Positions 1 to 8,981 of a stretch of DNA of 64,000 nucleotides are shown here, in pieces. This stretch comes from Planctomycetota bacterium (GTDB taxonomy: Bacteria; Planctomycetota; Planctomycetia; Planctomycetales; Planctomycetaceae): the NCBI GenBank assembly GCA_022600195.1, contig JAHZKX010000051.1, positions 248,001 through 312,000 on the forward strand, given 5' to 3'. Position numbers and translations under genes: made by a program. Each line of letters opens with the position of its first letter. Position 1 is the first letter of the stretch. The notes under the pieces are model-generated. The model was not told the DNA's origin. It saw only the letters and a program-made list of their open reading frames with translations, and did no database searches.

Positions 1-2
1 AA

Positions 3-590
3 TCTCTGGAAGCAGAGCAAACGCAATTGCTGCAGTCCCTGCAGGGTACCAGTTTGAACCTGAAGACCTTTTTGCCATTGATCGTGAAATACAAACTGTA
101 TGAAGAATATCCTTCGTACTATTCACATCGCTATCTGCTGGAACAGAAGCTGGGCCGCGATGGCTTGAGCAAGCTGGATGCAGAAAACCGCGCGAACATG
201 GAACGTTACATCAATAACATTATCAAGATGGAAAAAATGACGCGCAACAAAGCGAACCTGGCTTTGCTCAACAAACATCAGACCCGCAATCAGGCTGCCA
301 AAAAGAAAACGGTCGACGTCGAAGTGCTGGGCATCAAAGTGGGTGACTTCCGCATGATTACGTTCCCGGCGGAACTGACCGTGGGTATCGGCTTGAACAT
401 CAAGAAAAAGTCGCCACATGAAAATACGTTCGTCGCCGGCTACACGAACGGCTACATCTATTATGCCCCGACAGCCGAGCAGCTCAAAAACGTCGGCGGC
501 GCCCAGGAAGACAGCGACTGTATGCTGGCTCCTGAATGGCAGGCTATCTTTGAAAGTAAGGCGCAGGATCTCATTAAGCGGTTGCAGTAA
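3..590 (+). CDS. Neutral ceramidase-like protein, 3' end only
   Basis: The frame is already open at the left edge, so this is the C-terminal ~195 residues of a longer gene. The segment containing VAGYTNGYIYYAPTAEQ, followed by an acidic Glu-Asp-Ser-Asp stretch and a final helix, resembles the end of the neutral/alkaline non-lysosomal ceramidase N-terminal domain found in many secreted planctomycete proteins. In that family this part lies next to the amidase core. The catalytic region is outside the window, so activity cannot be judged. It converges on the DUF1501 gene, with about 50 bases between the stops. The family assignment is from pattern memory and is moderately sure; that this is a real gene end is very sure. 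Confidence 0.6.
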   Translation, partial: SLEAEQTQLLQSLQGTSLNLKTFLPLIVKYKLYEEYPSYYSHRYLLEQKLGRDGLSKLDAENRANMERYINNIIKMEKMTRNKANLALLNKHQTRNQAAKKKTVDVEVLGIKVGDFRMITFPAELTVGIGLNIKKKSPHENTFVAGYTNGYIYYAPTAEQLKNVGGAQEDSDCMLAPEWQAIFESKAQDLIKRLQ

Positions 591-641
591 CCAATTGCTC
601 GAAAATGGCGGCTTGCGCCGTATCGCTCAGGTGAAGAAACC

Positions 642-2009
642 TTATGTGCTCTTTAAAAGCTCTTGGATAGGTTTCGCTTCGTGATCAGCGAGGGGGATGG
701 GGCGGCCTATGTTGGACATGTTCTGTTTCTCGGGATCAACGCCCAGTGCTTTGCAGATGGTTGCCATCAGATCGGGAACCGCGATTGGTTGTTCGGTGAC
801 TTTCATACCGTCGTCGCTGGTTTTTCCGATGACCTGTCCGCCTTTGATGCCGCCGCCTCCCAGAACGGTGGTCCAGGCGGCTGGGAAATGGTCGCGGCCT
901 GTGTTCTGATTGATTTTCGGAGTGCGACCGAATTCTCCCATCCAGACAATCAGTGTGGAATCTAATAAACCACGCTGTTCGAGATCGGTCATCAATGATG
1001 CCCAGGCAGGGTCCAATACGCCGCTTAAACTTTTGACGGCTTCAAAATTTTGCTGATGCGTATCCCAGCCAAAGGCGTTCGTTCCCTGCACTCCATTCAA
1101 TGAGACTTCAACAAAGGGAACACCCTGCTGAATGAGGCGTCGCGCCAGGAGGCAGCCTTGACCGAATCGATTTCGGCCATAGGCGTCCCTCAGAGTGTCT
1201 GGTTCCTGATCGAGTTGAAAGGCTTCGATGGCTTTGGAACGCATCATCCGCACGGCTGCTTCGTAAGCGGTGCGATGGCTCTTCGTGGGAATGCCGGGAT
1301 GTGTGGCGGTGAAATCGTTTTCCAGATCTTTCAAAATGGATAAGCGGTTGTTGGCCTGCTTGAGGGTAATTCCCTGAGGCAGTGTCAGATTTTTCACTTT
1401 CAATGCGGTGTCCACGTTCTGGTCTTCCGCTTGAATGAACCCGGTTCCTTCTCCGACCACCAGTGGCGCATACTGTGGTCCCAGGAAACCGGGGCCATAC
1501 GCGTTCGGACTGAGTGTACTGTTCGGGGCAATACTGACAAAGTTGGGAAGCTCGGCCTGGCTGGCTCCCAGTTCTTTACTCAGGAACGATCCGATTGTGG
1601 GATAACTGAGCGGGCCGGAAGGCAGATAACCGGTGCGCAGTAAATATGTTGCGCGCGTATGGTCTCCTTCTTTGGTGCTCATTGAACGAATGGGAGCCAG
1701 GTGCTTCATCACCTTGGCTAAATTGGGAAGATGCTCTGAAATTTGAATCCCGGGGACATCGGTTTCAATGGGTTTGAAGGGACCGCCGTTTTCATGATCA
1801 GGTTTTAAGTCGAAGGTATCACATTGACTGGGGCCACCCGACATCCAGAGGAGGATACAGGCACGCTTTCTCTGTGGATCGTTGGCCGTTTCTGCTGCCA
1901 GCCTGCGTAACCAGCCGGACATTCCCGTGCCGAGCACTCCCATTGCTGAAAGCTGCATGAACTCGCGGCGGGAGATTTCCTGTTTTTGATTTTTGGTAAA
2001 TCTACCCAT
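642..2009 (-). CDS. DUF1501 protein, Tat-exported
   Basis: About 455 residues. The N-terminus has a twin-arginine motif (SRREFMQLS) before a hydrophobic stretch and AAE, so the protein is probably exported folded by Tat. The body has the DUF1501 hallmarks: LLWMSGGPSQCDTFDLKP near residue 55, GDHTRATYLLRTGYLP, and a C-terminal WMGEFGRTPKINQNTGRDH block. The fold is alkaline-phosphatase/sulfatase-like and the family is greatly expanded in planctomycetes; its substrate is unknown. An ATG at 2018 is also possible, but a GAGG sits directly against it and lies nine bases before the ATG at 2009, which favours 2009. No partner DUF1549/DUF1553 cytochrome gene, common beside such proteins, is visible here. 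Confidence 0.9.
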   Translation of the reverse strand: MGRFTKNQKQEISRREFMQLSAMGVLGTGMSGWLRRLAAETANDPQRKRACILLWMSGGPSQCDTFDLKPDHENGGPFKPIETDVPGIQISEHLPNLAKVMKHLAPIRSMSTKEGDHTRATYLLRTGYLPSGPLSYPTIGSFLSKELGASQAELPNFVSIAPNSTLSPNAYGPGFLGPQYAPLVVGEGTGFIQAEDQNVDTALKVKNLTLPQGITLKQANNRLSILKDLENDFTATHPGIPTKSHRTAYEAAVRMMRSKAIEAFQLDQEPDTLRDAYGRNRFGQGCLLARRLIQQGVPFVEVSLNGVQGTNAFGWDTHQQNFEAVKSLSGVLDPAWASLMTDLEQRGLLDSTLIVWMGEFGRTPKINQNTGRDHFPAAWTTVLGGGGIKGGQVIGKTSDDGMKVTEQPIAVPDLMATICKALGVDPEKQNMSNIGRPIPLADHEAKPIQELLKST

Positions 2010-2018
2010 TTCTGGCAT

Positions 2019-2247
2019 CCTCGTGAAAATATGACTTCCACTTTATTTTAGAGGTTTTTTTGAAACAATTGCGAGCATTTTCTAGTAAGAATCTTTGAGT
2101 TAAGCGGGTGATGCTTCGGCTGACTCGCCGTTTGTGTTTCGGTTTTTGGTTTTCATTCGTTAAGATACCCTCTGGCTTAGCGTTTTACTTAACAAATTCC
2201 CATTTCCTTCGTTTTACCACATATTTTTTTTGATCAGGTGTGATTTC
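2019..2247. other. Divergent intergenic region
   Basis: This T-rich gap lies between the start of the DUF1501 gene (leftward) and the alpha/beta hydrolase (rightward), so it must carry both promoters. I see no clear sigma70 pair and no strong dyad. Confidence 0.5.
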
Positions 2248-3162
2248 ATGTTGATTCCGAGAGTGCCTCGTTTCCTCTGTCTGATTGGTTTCTTTTCTTT
2301 AATCCTGTTTGAGCAACCAGTTAACGCAGAACAGAAGCCAGAACCTCCGTATCTTCAGCGACAAAATGTCGTTTATGCAGAAGTGCATGGCGTGGGCTTG
2401 CTGTTGGATATTTTTACTCCCCGCGGTCGGGCAAATGGTTTGGCCATCGTGGATATTGCCTCTGGTGCTTATCACTCTGATCGTGGAAAAATTCGAGATC
2501 ACAAGCGGGCGCAAATGTTCGATATTTTTTGCGGTCGAGGCTATACCGTTTTTGCGATTCGTCCCGGTTCGATTGGAAAATTTAACGGCCCGGAAATGCT
2601 GGAAAATGTAAACCGCGGGATTCTCTGGGTGAAAGCACACGCGAAAGAACATCAAATCGATCCCAATCGACTGGCATTGTTGGGCGCTTCCGCGGGTGGG
2701 CACCTGGCCTGTATGGCGGCTGTGTCTGCCATAGACCCTCAATCCAAAACACGTGTGAAAGCAGTGGGTGTATTTTTTCCTCCCACCGACCTGATGAATT
2801 ATGGCGGATTAAAAATCGATATCAGTGGTGATGATCCCCTCGGGAATTCCATTCGGCGTTTGATCACGCCGAGGGGTTCTGAAACCGGTTCTGAAACAAT
2901 CGACGAGAAAAAACTGGATGAACTGCGAACCGCATTTTCACCCGCGCGACTTGTCAAACCGGGGTTGCCGCCGTTTTTGTTGATTCACGGAACAGCCGAC
3001 TTTATGGTGCCTCTTCAGCAATCCCGGACCATGGTTGCCGCTTTGGAGAAGGCAAATGTTCCCGTGACCTTAATCGTCAAAAAGGGAGGGGGTCACCCCT
3101 GGCCGACCATCCATGAAGAAGTGGAAAAAATGGCAAACTGGATCGATGGGCAGTTGAAATAA
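2248..3162 (+). CDS. Secreted alpha/beta hydrolase (esterase-like)
   Basis: About 304 residues beginning with a signal-peptide-like segment (hydrophobic core LCLIGFFSLILF, then VNAEQ). The alpha/beta-hydrolase features are a nucleophile elbow GASAGG near residue 155 (G-x-S-x-G), an Asp in HGTADFMVPLQQS and a His in KKGGGHPWPT, which give a full Ser-Asp-His triad. The layout matches the BD-FAE/prolyl-oligopeptidase-like esterases common in planctomycetes. The ATG at 2248 is preferred because AGGTG lies eight bases upstream; a TTG 18 bases earlier lacks this. The substrate is unknown, and a carbohydrate esterase role is only an inference. It faces the porin gene and shares a terminator region with it. 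Confidence 0.85.
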   Translation: MLIPRVPRFLCLIGFFSLILFEQPVNAEQKPEPPYLQRQNVVYAEVHGVGLLLDIFTPRGRANGLAIVDIASGAYHSDRGKIRDHKRAQMFDIFCGRGYTVFAIRPGSIGKFNGPEMLENVNRGILWVKAHAKEHQIDPNRLALLGASAGGHLACMAAVSAIDPQSKTRVKAVGVFFPPTDLMNYGGLKIDISGDDPLGNSIRRLITPRGSETGSETIDEKKLDELRTAFSPARLVKPGLPPFLLIHGTADFMVPLQQSRTMVAALEKANVPVTLIVKKGGGHPWPTIHEEVEKMANWIDGQLK

Positions 3163-3182
3163 CCTTGCTGGTGAAATGGATT

Positions 3183-3220
3183 AAAAAAAAACAGGATGAG
3201 CGTTTAAGCAGTCATCCTGT
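3183..3220 (-). terminator. Rho-independent terminator of the porin gene
   Basis: ACAGGATGA (3191-3199) and TCATCCTGT (3212-3220) form a perfect 9-bp stem with a 12-base loop. On the minus strand it is followed by a run of eight or nine T (3183-3191 read in reverse). This fits termination of the leftward porin gene that stops at 3240; it may also slow readthrough from the convergent hydrolase. Confidence 0.85.
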
Positions 3221-3239
3221 TACTTGAAATCGTGTCGGT

Positions 3240-4868
3240 CTAGAAACGCAAAGTGGTCTGCACGTAGAACTGTGTCGCCGTATTGCGTGGCGGGATATTC
3301 GTGCCGGCAAAAGAACCATACCAGAACCAGGAGTAGCCTGCCTGGATATTGAAGTTCGGGTTAAAGGTGTAGGTGCCGATCAGGTCGAGTTCCTGACCAA
3401 TGTCACGACTGCCACCTGTTCCTCCAATGGGATCACCGGCCACGTTATAAAGCGCGTCATTGGTCGTTGCTTTTTCAAACCAGTGGAACGCACCTACCAG
3501 GCCGACTTTTTTCGATGGCTTGGCATTCAGCTGCAGGCTGTAATCATATAAGTTTTGGCCTGTGAGGTTATCGATAATTCCCCAGTAGGCATGACCCAAT
3601 GGATAGAGTGTGTTGAACGTATTATTGGTAGTTCCACCCGGATTCGAATTACCTGATCCATAGTAGAACAGTCCGCTCAAGCGTGGACTCCAGGGCAAGC
3701 TGGTCCAGGTATGTCCTAAGACGGAGGTAAAGAAGCCGGCCGAAACTCTCTGACCATTATCGTTACCAAACTGGTACGCGCCTTCTGTTTCGAAATCCCA
3801 GATGCCAGTGACATCGCAGCAGGCGTCCAAAACTTCCGATGTTGTTCTGTATCTCGCACCAACGGTGTGACGAGAACCATCAGGAAGGAGGGGTCGCGGT
3901 GTTTCGTCTCGGAACCATAAATAATACAGATCGATTAACTGCGGAGAGTCTGAGAGAAATGAGAGATAGACTCCGCTGAACGTGGTTGATGTTTTCGGTT
4001 TATCTCGACTGTTATCGTATTTCCTTAAGGGAAAATTTCCGGCTGCTGTGTTGACCGGGTTTGTAATAAAGGCGTCGATTCTCAAAGAGTCGGAATGATG
4101 AAAATATTTAAAGCCTTCAAAGTTCCGGCGGGTATTTGACCAGTCGAGAGGCGAAACCAAACGTTGTGCCCCGTAGAGTAGTTCCTGTCTACCATAGCGG
4201 AACCAGCCTGGTGTGCCATCCGTTTCGTGCAGCTTGACATCGACAAACGCGTTCTGGATATTCCACCGATTGATGTCGATTCCCGTAGGTACCAGATCGT
4301 TATCAAAGATGGACGCATCCAGCATTTCGAAGTAGACGCGTGCTACGTCACTGACTTGCAGATCAAAATACTGACGCCAGCGCCAGAGATTGTAGTCGGT
4401 GTTGATGGGTCCGCCTGGTCTGAGCCGGTTTTGTTCGTGCATATAGCGATGGCGTACCTCGCCACCCACAGAAAGAGTGTAGGGAGAGCATTCGTCTCCC
4501 AGACACATCATCTTCAGTTCTTCGCCGAACAAGTAAGGGCTTGATGGATTACTGAGATAGGCCCCGAATGTGTTATCAAAATAGAGTGGTTTATATGGGT
4601 TGGGAGCAGGCTTGGTTGGCGCAGGATCATTAAAGATAATCTCATCTTCCGATTCAGTGACTTCCTGTTCCAACTGATTTTCTGGAGCCGGTTGAGAAAC
4701 AGATTGAAACAGATCAGCTGGTTCTGTGAGTACCAACTGGTTTTCTTCGGATTCTTCTGACGCGGAAGGAGCCGGTGGAATTTCTGTCTGATCTGGTTCT
4801 GCTTTTACCGTTAAGGCAGAAAAAATTGTGGCCATCAAAGCCAGTGAAAAAATCGCGTGAAGACGCAT
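3240..4868 (-). CDS. Alginate-export-like outer-membrane beta-barrel
   Basis: 542 residues. A signal peptide (core LALMATIFSALTV, cleavage near KAE) is followed by a Pro/Glu-rich linker of about 70 residues, then a long region of alternating amphipathic strands ending in FYVQTTLRF, with the terminal Phe typical of outer-membrane barrels. The blocks GGEVRHRYMHE, WRWRQYFDLQVSD, RYGRQELLYGAQRLVSPLDW and SNTRRNFEGF match the alginate-export (AlgE-like) porin family as seen in planctomycetes. Such proteins probably form an outer-membrane channel; the cargo here is unknown, and neighbours do not include alginate synthesis genes. Two Cys pairs (GDECS and DACCD) in the barrel region are unusual for a porin. 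Confidence 0.8.
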   Translation of the reverse strand: MRLHAIFSLALMATIFSALTVKAEPDQTEIPPAPSASEESEENQLVLTEPADLFQSVSQPAPENQLEQEVTESEDEIIFNDPAPTKPAPNPYKPLYFDNTFGAYLSNPSSPYLFGEELKMMCLGDECSPYTLSVGGEVRHRYMHEQNRLRPGGPINTDYNLWRWRQYFDLQVSDVARVYFEMLDASIFDNDLVPTGIDINRWNIQNAFVDVKLHETDGTPGWFRYGRQELLYGAQRLVSPLDWSNTRRNFEGFKYFHHSDSLRIDAFITNPVNTAAGNFPLRKYDNSRDKPKTSTTFSGVYLSFLSDSPQLIDLYYLWFRDETPRPLLPDGSRHTVGARYRTTSEVLDACCDVTGIWDFETEGAYQFGNDNGQRVSAGFFTSVLGHTWTSLPWSPRLSGLFYYGSGNSNPGGTTNNTFNTLYPLGHAYWGIIDNLTGQNLYDYSLQLNAKPSKKVGLVGAFHWFEKATTNDALYNVAGDPIGGTGGSRDIGQELDLIGTYTFNPNFNIQAGYSWFWYGSFAGTNIPPRNTATQFYVQTTLRF

Positions 4869-5323
4869 TTTGCGTTCCTTGCTGATACGTGCCTGGATGA
4901 GGAACTTCTGGTTCCCTCAATCGTGCAAATATATTGCCCGAGAATTTCTGACTGACGCGAGTCAAGATTCTCTCACAGAAAATCATCTTGCAGAAAAACA
5001 TCTTGGATAAACTGATCCCCTTTTGTTTTGATCGGATCGTAGCGTTCAAATCAATCATGCTGATCGGTTGGAATTGAATGAATCACGAGAACTTCAAAAG
5101 GGCTCTGGCAACTTTATTCCTAATCTAAACCTGCCTCGTAAGCAGAACAATTTTACCAAAGGGCTTAACCGCTACAATTTCTCAGGCCTAACATTGCCGA
5201 GCCAAATCTTCGAACAGTTTCCAGCTTGCAGGCGGGCTCTGTACGAAAAAAGATAGAGAATCTGGTAAAAGAATCCGGATGTCTTTCCGGATTATGAAAA
5301 CGGCCACTATTTCAGGGCACTGA
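4869..5323. other. 455-base intergenic region
   Basis: This is the leader of the porin gene plus the 3' region of the OleA-like gene. It holds an imperfect dyad GAGGAAC/GTTCCCTC near 4900 in the porin leader and the AATCCGGA hairpin at 5272-5293. The only open frame (62 codons at 5068) shows no protein-like composition or ribosome binding site. No RNA gene recognised. Confidence 0.5.
5272..5293 (-). terminator. Probable terminator after the oleA-like gene
   Basis: AATCCGGA (5272-5279) pairs perfectly with TCCGGATT (5286-5293) around a 6-base loop, 30 bases beyond the stop at 5324. On the minus strand it is followed by CTTTTACC, only a short T run, so termination may be weak. Confidence 0.5.
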
Positions 5324-6370
5324 TTACCACTGGACACCCAGCATGAGAGAATTGAGTCCGCTGCCGATTCCCAGTAAGGCCACGCGATCTTGTTCTTTCA
5401 GGACCTGATTTTCAATTCCCAGCGCCCAAGCCATCGGTAGAGCGGCGGCTCCTGTATTTCCGAGCGTTTCAACTGTGGGATAGTCCAGGGCGGGATCGAG
5501 TCCCAGTTTTTCAAGCAGAAGTTTGCGATGTGCTTTACCCACCTGATGTGTAAAAACGCGATCCACGTCTGCACTGTTCCAGCCCAGCGTTTTTTTGGTT
5601 TTTTCCCAGGTAGGAATTGCCAGATTGACGCCTGCCACCAATAACGATTCCGAGTCGGTCTGCATTCGTGGCCGATGGTCGCCATGTTTTTGCAATTCTA
5701 CACCACCGGCACAGAGTTCGTGTTGAGAAGTGTCCGTGCGAAACGTTCCCCCCAGCAATCGGTGACCTGTCTGGCTCAGACTACGATCACAGAGCAGAAT
5801 TGCAGCCGATCCACTGCCGATAGTGAGCGAGGCGAAATCATTTTTGATCGATTTGCGGGTCAAAGCAGGGTCGTTTAACAGATCTTCAATGGTGCCTTCC
5901 ACGAGATCGCGACCGACCTCGGTTCCCACAACCACCCCTGCGCGAATCTGACCCATCTCGATCATATTTGCCAGAAATACCATCCCGTTCAGCAAACCCA
6001 GGCAGGCATTACTGATATCGAGTACAAGTGCATTGTCTGGCAGACCCGCTGCATGGTGTACTCCGCTGGCTGTAGCAGGCTCTAATTGATCACGACAGAC
6101 TGAACCATGAATCAGAGCACCTACGTAGTTTCGATCCAGCTGTGTTTGATCCAGCAGGCGATTCACCGTTTGCGCACTAATTGTGCCCGGTGCCGTGCCT
6201 CGATCAAAAAAGCGTCGTTCCTGGATGCCTGTCATCAATTCCAGCCTGCCTGCAGGCAGGCCTAGCCGTTCATAGACCGGTGCCAGTTGCGCTTCTATAT
6301 CATCTGAAGTGACGATATGGGGAGGCAGAATACAACTAACGGCTTCGATGCAGACATGCTCATAACGCAT
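5324..6370 (-). CDS. OleA-like thiolase (head-to-head acyl condensation)
   Basis: 348 residues of the thiolase/KAS III fold. It aligns by eye along its whole length with OleA, the enzyme that joins two fatty acyl-CoAs head to head to a beta-keto acid at the start of long-chain olefin synthesis. Key residues are Cys123 in [11 protein letters not shown], His in THQVGKAH, Asn in [10 protein letters not shown], and Glu97 in DQLEPATAS. The Glu97-Cys123 spacing of 26 matches Glu117-Cys143 of Xanthomonas OleA, where Glu is the family-specific base. The C-terminal [10 protein letters not shown] block is also OleA-like. No oleB, oleC or oleD lies nearby, so it stands alone here. Plain FabH is less likely because of the Glu. 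Confidence 0.78.
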   Translation of the reverse strand: MRYEHVCIEAVSCILPPHIVTSDDIEAQLAPVYERLGLPAGRLELMTGIQERRFFDRGTAPGTISAQTVNRLLDQTQLDRNYVGALIHGSVCRDQLEPATASGVHHAAGLPDNALVLDISNACLGLLNGMVFLANMIEMGQIRAGVVVGTEVGRDLVEGTIEDLLNDPALTRKSIKNDFASLTIGSGSAAILLCDRSLSQTGHRLLGGTFRTDTSQHELCAGGVELQKHGDHRPRMQTDSESLLVAGVNLAIPTWEKTKKTLGWNSADVDRVFTHQVGKAHRKLLLEKLGLDPALDYPTVETLGNTGAAALPMAWALGIENQVLKEQDRVALLGIGSGLNSLMLGVQW

Positions 6371-6510
6371 AAGCGGTATTGTATTCCCATTTCAACAGGC
6401 CAAAAAACAATTCAGATCAGCGCGCGCCAGCGTTAGATTGACTGCGCGCAAGAAGATCGTCCTATTGAATTGAATCAGGGAAGTAAACTCAACCGAAGCG
6501 CTGGAAAATC

Positions 6511-6720
6511 TCAGATCTGAGCAGCACTTTGTTTGCGAGGCGATGAATTGAGGGTCTCTTTCAGAATAGAGATCTCTTTCAACTTCTCCGTACGAGACCG
6601 AACATACTCGGGTGTAGGCTCTTCGACTCGCAGTTTTTCCGCACTGCTTACGTAACGCAGGCCAGACAAAAGGAGGTCCAGTTGTTTTTCCGTAATATTT
6701 ATTGTTGCGATATCAGTCAT
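6511..6720 (-). CDS. Small hypothetical protein
   Basis: A 69-residue acidic/basic helical protein starting MTDIATINITEKQLDLLLSG; I do not recognise a family. The frame could extend upstream to a TTG at 6771, but the AGGAGG at 6772-6777 touches that TTG, so the ATG at 6720 seems likelier even though its own ribosome site is poor. It lies between the oleA-like gene and floA on the same strand, with 140 bases to the former. The regular polar-hydrophobic pattern and a plausible C-terminal tail favour a real gene. No signal peptide or membrane segment is seen. Confidence 0.55.
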   Translation of the reverse strand: MTDIATINITEKQLDLLLSGLRYVSSAEKLRVEEPTPEYVRSRTEKLKEISILKETLNSSPRKQSAAQI

Positions 6721-6982
6721 AGGTAAACAAAAACTCTCTCGAAGTGATCTGGAGAATTCAGTCCACAACAACCTCCTGCTGCTGTTACTGACATAATATT
6801 AGTCAATCACCAACCTAAATTTCAACCAGTATTTACAAAAACACATCCTGTATCTGGTATTTCTTATCATCGACCCTTTGAATAAGTCAGCTTTGACTCC
6901 CTTTTTCGTGCTGTTGAATCCATTACAGACGGACTGATTGAATCGATCGCTATTTTTGCATGTGTACGAAAGGGCATGTAAA

Positions 6983-7918
6983 TTATACCGCTCGCAAGTT
7001 TCCTTCAGTGAAGGACTGAGCCATCGCCAGTGGAATCTCGGCTTCAGCCAGAACCACTTTCGCCTGGTTTTCCTGAGTCCGTGCCAACATTTCCTGTTCG
7101 GAAGCAACCGCTTCGGCCCTGCGTTCTTCTGCTCTGGCCTGAGCGATGCGGACGTCGGCATCTGCCTGATCGGCTCGTAATCTGGCACCGACATTATCGC
7201 CGACATCAATATCCGCGATGTCGATTGAGACTATGGAAAATGCCGTTTGAGAATCCAGACCACGATTCAACACTTCCCGTGAGATGACAGACGGGTTTGC
7301 CAGTACCTGTTTATGGCTTTCACAAGAACCAATGGCAGAAACAATTCCCTCGCCCACGCGCGCGATAATGGTTTCTTCAGTGGCACCCCCGACCAACTGG
7401 CTCAAGTTGGTGCGGACTGTAACGCGAGCACGAGCCTTCAGCTGAATCCCATCTCTGGCGACTCCATCCAGTGTGGCTCGGCCACTTTTCTTCGGATCGG
7501 GACAATCGATGACCTTCGGATCGACGCTGGTTTCTACAGCAGAAATAATATTCCGGCCCGCCAGGTCAATCGCCGAGGCGGTATCCCAGTCCAGTTCGAT
7601 GCTGGCACGATGTGCGACAATCAAGGCATGAATCACACGATGGACATTGCCTCCCGCGAGATAGTGTGCTTCCAGAGCCTGGGTCGTAATGTTGGTCAAA
7701 CCAGCCTGGACGGCCATAATTTTGGTATCAACGATGACCGAGGGTTTGACTTTTCTCAGCGACATAAAGACTAAAGCAAAGGGTCCAATTTTTGCGCGGG
7801 AGCTAAACGCCTGAATCCATAATTTAAAATAGCGGGCAAATAAAGCAACAAAGACGATGCTCAATATGACACAGATTCCCCCAACAGCAATTCCCAAAAC
7901 TGTCCATGAGCCGTTCAT
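6983..7918 (-). CDS. floA: Flotillin-like protein FloA
   Basis: 311 residues. A single N-terminal membrane segment (residues ~8-30, [20 protein letters not shown]) is followed by the SPFH/PHB-type domain: [34 protein letters not shown], and [27 protein letters not shown]. An Ala/Glu-rich coiled-coil ([20 protein letters not shown]) and a short tail follow. This is the FloA (YqfA/UPF0365) arrangement. FloA scaffolds membrane microdomains and affects fluidity and membrane-protein complexes. AAGGGAGC lies about ten bases before the ATG. An OleA-type enzyme two genes downstream could link both to membrane lipids, but that is only a contextual guess. Confidence 0.93.
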   Translation of the reverse strand: MNGSWTVLGIAVGGICVILSIVFVALFARYFKLWIQAFSSRAKIGPFALVFMSLRKVKPSVIVDTKIMAVQAGLTNITTQALEAHYLAGGNVHRVIHALIVAHRASIELDWDTASAIDLAGRNIISAVETSVDPKVIDCPDPKKSGRATLDGVARDGIQLKARARVTVRTNLSQLVGGATEETIIARVGEGIVSAIGSCESHKQVLANPSVISREVLNRGLDSQTAFSIVSIDIADIDVGDNVGARLRADQADADVRIAQARAEERRAEAVASEQEMLARTQENQAKVVLAEAEIPLAMAQSFTEGNLRAV

Positions 7919-8301
7919 ATATTTCTTTGCTCCCTTAGAATTTATTAAATTCGAGACTTCTACCTACTGAATATGATAGCTATCTCAGACTGAAAACAAA
8001 AAGCATTTTTCCACTACTTTTCGTTATTTTTCATTGTGTTCATTCAGAAAAACGGAATTCCCTCTGATTTGGATCATTCTGTTTTTCAAAAGAGTGAGGT
8101 TTTTACGATTGGAAATCGAATTTCGTGTATTTATTCTGGATGATATATAAACTTGAAAGCGAGCCCTTTTCGTGGGTCAAGACACTGTAACGAGTTCTCT
8201 GACTTCCATTACGGTATGTTATGCTCATCGAAGTGGCAAGGGTTCTCATGAATGGCCCGCTATTGTGTATTGAGATTAATCAGGAAAGACGCAGGAAAAA
8301 A
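7919..8301. other. Divergent floA/ridA intergenic region
   Basis: This A/T-rich 383-base gap contains the floA leader on one side and the ridA leader on the other. GATAGCTATC at 7975-7984 is a perfect 10-bp palindrome about 60 bases before floA and could be an operator. No convincing sigma70 pair and no RNA gene were seen. Confidence 0.45.
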
Positions 8302-8763
8302 ATGAGTATCGAAGCAAAAATTCAGGAATTGAATCTGGAACTCCCCGAAGCTCCCAAACCGGGGGGTATTTACAATCCCGTTGTTCAGATTGACGATCTG
8401 CTGTATGTCTCGGGACATGGGCCTGTCAAGCTGGATGGCACAATGCATACCGGGCGTGTTGGTGATGATTTAACTGAAGAACAAGGGTTTGAAGCGGCAC
8501 AGGCTGTCGGCCTGACCATGTTGGCGACCCTGAAACAATACCTGGGTGATCTCGACCGGATTGAGCGGTTTGTAAAAGTTCTGGGTATGGTGAATGCGGC
8601 TCCTGACTTTAAACGTCATCCCCTGGTTATTAACGGATTCAGTGATCTGATGGTTCAAATCTTCGGAGATCAGGGACGCGCTGCCCGCAGTGCGGTCGGA
8701 ATGGGTTCCCTTCCCGGAAATATTGCCGTCGAGGTGGAAGCGATTGTGCAAATTAAAGAATAA
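8302..8763 (+). CDS. RidA-family enamine/imine deaminase
   Basis: 153 residues starting at ATG 8302, preceded by a purine-rich AGGAAAAAA; an earlier in-frame ATG at 8221 adds 27 residues that do not look like family sequence. The RidA fold is seen in GGIYNPVVQIDDLLYVSGHGP, then AAQAVGLTMLATLKQYLGDL and the C-terminal RSAVGMGSLPGNIAVEVEAI. The Arg before SAVGM and the Glu in VEVEAI correspond to the substrate-contacting Arg and Glu of active RidA enzymes. These hydrolyse reactive 2-aminoacrylate-type imines made by PLP enzymes or amine oxidases. The FAD oxidoreductase gene follows after about 220 bases. Confidence 0.9.
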   Translation: MSIEAKIQELNLELPEAPKPGGIYNPVVQIDDLLYVSGHGPVKLDGTMHTGRVGDDLTEEQGFEAAQAVGLTMLATLKQYLGDLDRIERFVKVLGMVNAAPDFKRHPLVINGFSDLMVQIFGDQGRAARSAVGMGSLPGNIAVEVEAIVQIKE

Positions 8764-8981
8764 TCGCGGATTCATCTCTGAGTCGTGTTCGACTTGAACA
8801 GGACCGATCCGTAGAGTGCGGGTGCTTTTTCCGAATTACTGGCTGTTTGAACAGAATTTTCCAGCCGATTCGTCTTCTCGAAACCATTCAGAAAGAGTAA
8901 AAATAGAAGCGATTCAAATTTTTCAGGGATTTAGGTGATCAAAGGTCAGGGCTGGTCTTCATCAGGGAAAGGATTCTCAGT

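Noticed and set aside
7313..7774. 153-codon frame opposite floA
   Set aside because: Antisense to the SPFH domain of floA; no start signal or family pattern.
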